From NCBI GenBank assembly GCA_024640665.1, contig JAHEEO010000026.1, positions 1 through 18,504 of the forward strand: a stretch of 18,504 nt of DNA, read 5' to 3'. The notes beneath the pieces were generated by a model. It was not told where the DNA came from. It saw only the letters and a program-made list of their open reading frames with translations, and ran no database searches. The translations under genes were made by a program, and so were the position numbers. Source of the DNA: Rhodospirillales bacterium. Lineage in GTDB: Bacteria > Pseudomonadota > Gammaproteobacteria > Steroidobacterales > Rariloculaceae. Positions 13,981 through 18,504 of the stretch are shown one piece after another; the first letter of the stretch is position 1; every line of letters begins with the position of its first letter.

Positions 13981-15792
13981 CTATCCCTTTGCTGATGAGC
14001 GTCGTTTCCTTGGCCGATAGGCAACCGTTTCTGCTGATTCAGTTGCGTCGCGAGAAGGACTCGCGTCCGCTGGTTCGCCCTCGCCTCCTTCATAGGTCGG
14101 CCGTTTTCCGCCGGCAGCATACGCCGCTTCGGTTGCTTTCAGTTCTGCGATGGCCTCGCGCAATGCTGGACTGTTGTGCTGAGTCAAGGTCAGCTCTGCC
14201 TCGTAATCTTGCTGAAGCAGTTCCAGTTCGACGATCGTCATCGTCTGAGTGTTGCGGTCGGCCGGCAAAGCTTCGTTGATCGTTGCTGCCGACTCTCCGT
14301 TACGCGCAAATTCGGCTTTCACATCTGCCATCATAATAGTGGATGCGTCGACCGGATCTGTCTCGCGCTGCGTACCGACCGAATCTGCAGGCACTTCGTT
14401 CGGCAGAGGCATTCCGATATTGGGATCCATGGAGACGGTCGCCGAATCCTCTGGCAGCAACTGCGGACTCGAGTTAATTGCTGTCTCGGCTGCCAACCTG
14501 TGCGCGACTCCGTTCTCGACCACCGGAGTCGGCTGGGTGTTGGACGCTGTCTCTGCCGCGATGTAGTCAAGATTCGGATCGGCACGCACGCCGCGCTTGC
14601 GCAACACGATAAGCGTCGACCATATCAACAGCAAGACCCCGGCGCCGAAGGCCAACAGGCTAAAAATAGACGTCGACAACGGCCTGGTCGTTTCTTCAGT
14701 TGTCCGGCTCAGCGCACTGTCGACCGGATTCGTTGCCGTGATCGCCGCTGCCTCTGCGGCGGGCGCTGCGATCGGCGCTGCAGGCTCGCGTGCCGGCGCG
14801 ACATTGTCTCGAATGTCAGCGCGCGCGCCACGCTCAGCACTCGGCACAAGCGGCGCGTCGGCAACCTCAGTTGCAGCGTCAGTGAAGCCAGCGCTCGCTA
14901 ACTGCGATTCCGCTGGCATAGACGTCGTCGAGTCTACCGTCACAACCGGAATCGTAGGGCTTGATGAGCCAGACAGGATAGGTATTTCTATCGACCGACC
15001 TTGCTCAATTAGATCCGGATCGGCATTTATGAAGGCTTGGGGATTGGCCGCGAAAACCGCATTCGCAGTTTGCCAGATGGTGCCTGGGCGGCCGGCAATT
15101 CTGGATGCGATTCCCGACAGAGTATCCCCTCGAACCACGCGGTAGGTCTGACCTTGTGTCAGTTGGGCCCCGGCTTGGCCTCGCGCACGCGGCGACGCAA
15201 CTTGCCGTAACGATGTCGAATTGCGCGGCGCCACGGCGGCTGCGGTTTGAACTTGCTGATTCGTTGCAGTTGCTGTCGCAGTCGCAGTCGCACTGGTCGA
15301 ACTCAACATCGCAGCTGACGTTCGAACTGGCGGATCCACAAACAACATATAGCTGCGAACGATGTGCGGGACGCCCGCACACTGGACACGGACATTGAGC
15401 CCAATCAACGGCTCGCGAACCAGAGCGCTACCGAAAACCTGAATGCGGGTAGCATCGACGACGATGCGATTGACCAGCGTGTAAGTCGGTGTTCCATCTG
15501 CTCCAGTCAATGGTCGAGCAAGCGAAACGCAGTCTGCTACCAGCTGCTCATTAGGTGCAATTCGATAGGGAATTTCAACTTGAAGGGGCTGACCGAGCGC
15601 ACTCTTGACCGATACTTCGCCGAGTTCGAGTGCGTTGGCTGTTCCCAGCGTTGTCAATAATACCGCGAGGCCGCAACATACACTTAGCTGCATGCTCGAC
15701 TGATAAACGCACCCCAGACGCAGCAGTCGCTGCGCTGCGATCGGCGTTGCAGCTTCATCTAATTCGGAATCGGACACCGCATCAATGGACAT
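13981..15792 (-). CDS. FimV-like LysM inner-membrane protein
   Basis: A 603-aa protein of the FimV/HubP type, which in Gammaproteobacteria organises cell poles and type IV pili. A hydrophobic signal segment (about 35-54) is followed by the FimV N-terminal domain beginning ALELGEVSVKSALGQPLQVEIPY (54-76). Next come a Thr/Ala-rich linker, a LysM peptidoglycan-binding domain (about 216-272; YRVVRGDTLSGIASRI), a Pro/Ala-rich linker, one transmembrane helix (about 374-397) followed by RKR, and an acidic cytoplasmic tail with a short coiled-coil (about 511-550). It is shorter than classical FimV and I see no C-terminal TPR domain. GGAAGGG lies 8 nt before the ATG at 15792, favouring that start, although an ATG at 15693 would give a more typical signal peptide. 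truA, the usual neighbour, is absent, so it may be a paralogue. Confidence 0.83.
   Translation of the reverse strand: MSIDAVSDSELDEAATPIAAQRLLRLGCVYQSSMQLSVCCGLAVLLTTLGTANALELGEVSVKSALGQPLQVEIPYRIAPNEQLVADCVSLARPLTGADGTPTYTLVNRIVVDATRIQVFGSALVREPLIGLNVRVQCAGVPHIVRSYMLFVDPPVRTSAAMLSSTSATATATATATNQQVQTAAAVAPRNSTSLRQVASPRARGQAGAQLTQGQTYRVVRGDTLSGIASRIAGRPGTIWQTANAVFAANPQAFINADPDLIEQGRSIEIPILSGSSSPTIPVVTVDSTTSMPAESQLASAGFTDAATEVADAPLVPSAERGARADIRDNVAPAREPAAPIAAPAAEAAAITATNPVDSALSRTTEETTRPLSTSIFSLLAFGAGVLLLIWSTLIVLRKRGVRADPNLDYIAAETASNTQPTPVVENGVAHRLAAETAINSSPQLLPEDSATVSMDPNIGMPLPNEVPADSVGTQRETDPVDASTIMMADVKAEFARNGESAATINEALPADRNTQTMTIVELELLQQDYEAELTLTQHNSPALREAIAELKATEAAYAAGGKRPTYEGGEGEPADASPSRDATESAETVAYRPRKRRSSAKG
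15275..15292. repeat. GTCGCA tandem repeat within the FimV-like gene
   Basis: Three exact head-to-tail GTCGCA copies, flanked by degenerate GTTGCA/GTTGCT copies, encode the Ala-Thr dipeptide run near residues 167-177 of the FimV-like protein. A six-base unit keeps the reading frame when copies are gained or lost, so the linker before the LysM domain could vary in length between strains. Confidence 0.6.
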
Positions 15793-15912
15793 CGCTCAAA
15801 CCCTTCCACGAATTTTCCATAACCTGTCCGGGTTACGGATACTGAGCGAGCGAGTCTACGCAACGTTGAACAGCCGAAACGCGACGGCATTCATGCATTT
15901 GCACGATGCGCG

Positions 15913-16020
15913 AAAAAAACTCCCACTTTCTCCAACGGTGTCACGCCATTCCTCCCACTTCGACTCATCGAATGCGGAAGTTCGCGGCGATTGCTGAAAC
16001 CCAGTCAATGAGCGTGGGAG
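15913..16020 (-). promoter_or_regulatory. CTCCCAC repeat set with T7 run, possible alternative-pairing terminator
   Basis: Reading the minus strand downstream of the DUF6152 gene, CTCCCAC (16020-16014) is followed by AAGTGGGAG (15960-15952) and a second AAGTGGGAG (15928-15920) directly before seven T (15919-15913). The first element can pair over 7 bp with either later copy, and only the second pairing puts a stem next to the T run. The loops would be long (53 and 85 nt), so this is tentative. The rest of the 238-nt gap, which must hold the FimV-like gene's promoter, shows nothing clear. Confidence 0.25.
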
Positions 16021-16030
16021 ACTGAAGCTC

Positions 16031-16429
16031 CTAACGTGCCACAGGAAGTATCGGCGAACCATCCTGGTTTATGGGATCACCCCGAATCAGCAGGCCAAAA
16101 GCAGTTTCGACTTTTGCCGCGAAGCCCCTCACTACGATTACATCGCCGGGCTTAAAGGTGTCGACCGTGTAACCTCTGCGCGTTAAATGGGTGACCGCAG
16201 GGCCGCCGTAGCTGACGTCCCACTCCTGAACTTTTCCGTCGGCCCCGGTGACTTCGATAATTAGACTCGGGTGAGGATTAATGAACCGCCACTCCTTGAC
16301 GGTGCCGGTAATCTCAACCATCACATCTTCGTTATAAATGCCTTGGGTGCTGTGATGGGCAAATGCGGCTGAGTTGAAAAAGCCGCCGAACAAGGCAAGC
16401 ACTGGCAGAAATAAGGTGAGCAGTCTCAC
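16031..16429 (-). CDS. DUF6152-family secreted small protein
   Basis: A 132-aa protein starting from GTG: Sec signal RLLTLFLPVLALFGG...SAAFA followed by HHSTQGIY, the hallmark start of DUF6152 proteins. The mature part is a small beta-rich domain with the conserved VEITGTVKEWRFINPHPSLIIEV segment and the GDVIVVRGF turn, possibly OB-fold-like. The function is unknown; the His-His just after the cleavage site invites metal binding, which is inference. I prefer GTG at 16429 because AGGGGG lies 5 nt upstream and the signal peptide then has a normal basic n-region. The ATG at 16462 overlaps the upstream stop codon as ATGA but would add an acidic n-region. Either way it is cotranscribed with the gene before it. 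Confidence 0.82.
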   Translation of the reverse strand: MRLLTLFLPVLALFGGFFNSAAFAHHSTQGIYNEDVMVEITGTVKEWRFINPHPSLIIEVTGADGKVQEWDVSYGGPAVTHLTRRGYTVDTFKPGDVIVVRGFAAKVETAFGLLIRGDPINQDGSPILPVAR

Positions 16430-16458
16430 TGGTTCCCCCTTTGTATCTATTTCCGTAT

Positions 16459-17220
16459 TCATTCTTCGAGGCGCACGATACCCGGATCGTTCGGGTAACT
16501 TGTGGGCAGCAATTTTAAGATCTGCCGTGACCCATCGAGATCGCAGTTCCAAGGCAGCGCAAGAGGCTCGGGATCCGACTGCGAGCGCGTCTTGAAGGTC
16601 CAGGGCTCCCTCAGAAAAAAGGTGTCGACGGTGGTTACTTCAAGAATGAGCTCATCGCCGTCTTTCGTGTAGCGCTCAGTAACTTTCTTTTGAGTAGATG
16701 ACGGCAGCTTGAAATCAGCGTTCAACCCTTGAGGATCGAATGTGAAGCGCGTGGTCTCCACGACCAGCGCGCCATCTTCATAATGACCCGTGGAATAACC
16801 AAAATAAAAGAACTCATTGATTGCCGGCTTCGCGTGATTGTGGCCATCCAACCATACTGTCCGAACAACGTCATCCTTACCGTAAGTAAATATGACGCGA
16901 TCTTCCATTTGCTCAATCTGATGCGAGTAGGGATCGGTCCACATGTGCGGGATCGACATTGGGGCGCAGTCGTATTTAGGTTGGGCGACTTCATCGATGG
17001 CATCGCGGTAGGCTTTCGCTCGCTCAGTCAGCAACTCATCATCTTCTTCGAGCAACATGCAACGGAACCCGGGGCCGTCTACGCACTGCCCCCACTGCCA
17101 GACGCCGCTGATATCCGGAATCTCACCGGCGGTGGACTGGGCGTTCCCGTCTCTTGTCGTAACCAGTGTTATGGACGCAAGCACAATGAATGCAGAAAAA
17201 TTGCTTATTCTGAACTTCAC
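16459..17220 (-). CDS. secreted protein of an unnamed family paired with DUF6152
   Basis: A 253-aa exported protein with signal peptide KFRISNFSAFIVLASITLVTT...GNAQ. I do not recognise a named domain, but the pattern IPDISGVWQW, PMSIPHMWTDPY, VRTVWLDGHNH, YFGYSTGHYEDGALVVETTRF is shared by a widespread proteobacterial family that I recall from genomes also encoding DUF6152. It is rich in aromatic and acidic residues and probably beta. Cysteines in QCVDGPGFRC could form a disulphide. GTG at 17220 is preferred to ATG at 17241 because GGGGGG ends 4 nt upstream. The same G-run/GTG arrangement recurs at the next gene. A -10-like CATAAT sits about 70 nt upstream (17294-17289) without a clear -35. 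Function is not assignable. Confidence 0.72.
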   Translation of the reverse strand: MKFRISNFSAFIVLASITLVTTRDGNAQSTAGEIPDISGVWQWGQCVDGPGFRCMLLEEDDELLTERAKAYRDAIDEVAQPKYDCAPMSIPHMWTDPYSHQIEQMEDRVIFTYGKDDVVRTVWLDGHNHAKPAINEFFYFGYSTGHYEDGALVVETTRFTFDPQGLNADFKLPSSTQKKVTERYTKDGDELILEVTTVDTFFLREPWTFKTRSQSDPEPLALPWNCDLDGSRQILKLLPTSYPNDPGIVRLEE

Positions 17221-17427
17221 GTTTCCCCCCAAGTGCCTCAAATCTTCAAAAAACGTTGTTTCGCGCCGCCGGCGGAAACGTCATCACTATTATGCCACTC
17301 GCGGAATCAATACGCTCACGGCGAGAGTCGGCAGGGCAGAAACTGGAGGGCCTCCAATTTCAAGCGTCCAAAGGAGAACCTGATTCGTTTGTTGTCAGCT
17401 CACCCATGAAGAGTGGCTTGAGGCGAA

Positions 17428-17457
17428 ACCGGGCCCGTCAAGGTCGACGGGCCCGGT
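17428..17457 (-). terminator. strong hairpin terminator after the NmrA-like gene
   Basis: A perfect 12-bp inverted repeat, ACCGGGCCCGTC (17428-17439) and GACGGGCCCGGT (17446-17457), has a 6-nt loop. It lies 44 nt beyond the stop codon of the NmrA-like gene on the minus strand. Only a short T stretch follows (TTTC), but the GC-rich stem is the strongest hairpin in the window. It separates this gene from the promoter region of the next minus-strand unit, which fills the rest of the 281-nt gap. Confidence 0.65.
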
Positions 17458-17501
17458 GCCTTATTCAAAGTGTCGGCTGGGTTCAGCTTAACGCGGGTGC
17501 G

Positions 17502-18458
17502 CTAGCCGCCCATAGCACCCTTAATTGCTTCGGCGTTAATCTTGACGAAGTCTTCGAAGCTCTGCAGCTCGGCGTCGAGCAGACGGGCCAAGTCGAGATC
17601 GCGATTCGCCATGAATTCCTTCTCGAAGTCGCGGTAAACCTGGAACATATTGCCAAGTTCGTCTGCGCCTGGGAATCCAAATCCACGATAGGCGTCGGCA
17701 TCGACAGCATTGTATGTGATGGAACCCACGCCCAAAACGCTGGTCAATGTATCGCCCATTGCCTTGATAGTCAGGGCTTCGCCATAAATGCCGACTGTCT
17801 TGCCGATATAGGCTGGGCCGGCTTTGAAGATTCCGTATGCCACTTTGCCGATGTCTGCGGCAGCAATACCCGCCATCTTGGCTTCACCCATAGGAAACGC
17901 CCAGGACAGTGAGCCGTCCTCAGCTTTTTGAGGACCCAGGCCAAAGGTATAAAGATTGTCCCAGTAGAACGAGGTCACAAGCTTCGTCAACGGCAGGCCT
18001 TCAAAATAGGCGTCGGCCTCTGCCTTGGCATCAAAGTGCGGCACGCGGTAGACATCTTGCAGCATCGGCATGCGCGTATCGTCAGCTTGCATGAATTTGC
18101 GCGTATCTTCGAGCGTAGACCAAACCACATGTTTGACGCCTGCAGCCTTGGCTGCATCAGCGATATTCTTGGCTTGCTCCTTTTCTTTGGCGCCAGAAAA
18201 ATGCTCCCAGAAATTCGTAACGCCATAAACGCCGTAGGCGCCTGCAAATGCTTTCTTGAGACTTTCTACATCGTCAAGGTCGGCCTGAACGACTTCTGCT
18301 CCTTTTTTAGCAAGGGCTTTGGCCGCGTCCTTGCTGGGATCGCGCGTGATAGCGCGGCATGCAAATTCGCTCGACGCATCACCAAGAATTGCGCGGCATA
18401 ATCCGCCGCCCTGCGAACCGGTCGATCCAACGACGGCAATAATCTTCTTATCGGCCAT
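17502..18458 (-). CDS. NmrA/HSCARG-like NAD(P)-binding protein
   Basis: A 318-aa atypical short-chain dehydrogenase of the NmrA family. The dinucleotide-binding loop VVGSTGSQGGGL (9-20) has the GxxGxxG pattern of this group, and the following ITRDPSK supplies basic residues suited to NADP. VYGVTNFWEHF is typical of NmrA/HSCARG-like members. The catalytic Tyr-xxx-Lys of classical SDRs is not evident, so a redox sensor or a weak reductase role is as likely as an enzyme. It is cytoplasmic, with no signal peptide. GAGGAAA lies about 6 nt before the ATG. It is probably a single-gene unit ending at the hairpin at 17428-17457; any promoter lies in the last 46 nt of the window or beyond. Confidence 0.9.
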   Translation of the reverse strand: MADKKIIAVVGSTGSQGGGLCRAILGDASSEFACRAITRDPSKDAAKALAKKGAEVVQADLDDVESLKKAFAGAYGVYGVTNFWEHFSGAKEKEQAKNIADAAKAAGVKHVVWSTLEDTRKFMQADDTRMPMLQDVYRVPHFDAKAEADAYFEGLPLTKLVTSFYWDNLYTFGLGPQKAEDGSLSWAFPMGEAKMAGIAAADIGKVAYGIFKAGPAYIGKTVGIYGEALTIKAMGDTLTSVLGVGSITYNAVDADAYRGFGFPGADELGNMFQVYRDFEKEFMANRDLDLARLLDAELQSFEDFVKINAEAIKGAMGG

Positions 18459-18504
18459 TCTAATTTCCTCAAGTCTGAAGTGTGTGGAGTGCGCGAACGT
18501 CCAA

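Noticed and set aside
14176..14901. 241-codon plus-strand frame opposite the FimV-like gene
   Set aside because: Cys/Arg-rich shadow translation of a low-complexity region; no motif or start signal.
15856..16062. 68-codon minus-strand frame in the DUF6152/FimV-like gap
   Set aside because: Begins inside the DUF6152 gene with no ribosome site and no recognisable family; the repeats there are better described as DNA or RNA features.
1..18504. CRISPR arrays, tRNA/rRNA genes, insertion sequences, phage or integrative element ends
   Set aside because: No spaced repeats of suitable length, cloverleaf sequences, transposase or integrase motifs, or terminal inverted repeats were seen.

Overview
The window looks like chromosomal DNA of a free-living, moderately GC-rich gammaproteobacterium. 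The FimV-like LysM protein points to that class. The Planctomycetes-type cytochrome pair DUF1592/DUF1552, the quinoprotein dehydrogenase and the DUF6152 protein suggest an environmental heterotroph, such as a marine or soil lineage near Woeseiaceae or Steroidobacterales. That placement is an inference from gene content only. I see no tRNA, rRNA, CRISPR array, insertion sequence or phage gene, and every gene called is intact apart from the one cut by the left edge.

Positions 1-10168 form a block whose products appear to act outside the cytoplasm. It opens with the truncated end of an SMP-30/gluconolactonase gene and a secreted carboxymuconolactone-decarboxylase-like gene, both on the plus strand. 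A PQQ-dependent dehydrogenase follows on the minus strand. A 223-bp divergent region with a good sigma70-type promoter (3881-3908) then drives a tight four-gene plus-strand operon: a DUF1592-type protein with two CxxCH haem sites, its Tat-exported DUF1552 partner, a Tat-type metallo-beta-lactamase-fold protein, and a secreted ankyrin-repeat protein. Gaps in the operon are 6, 5 and 11 nt. A working model, inferred and not shown, is a periplasmic oxidation module: the quinoprotein oxidises an alcohol or sugar, lactonase or hydrolase steps process the product, the cytochrome takes electrons, and the ankyrin protein scaffolds or protects the complex.

Positions 10169-13955 carry a cytoplasmic aldo/keto reductase and a secreted SGNH/GDSL hydrolase on the minus strand. 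Divergent from these is a Zn-dependent MDR alcohol dehydrogenase with an unexpected N-terminal Tat signal. The divergent gap holds an 11-bp tandem repeat resembling a PhoP/OmpR-family box and a 13-bp stem-loop.

Positions 13956-18504 are all minus strand: a NmrA/HSCARG-like NAD(P)-binding protein with a strong hairpin terminator, a two-gene unit of small secreted proteins (an unnamed family, then DUF6152) that both seem to use GTG starts with G-rich ribosome sites, and the FimV-like membrane protein. No stretch without a gene exceeds 300 bp.
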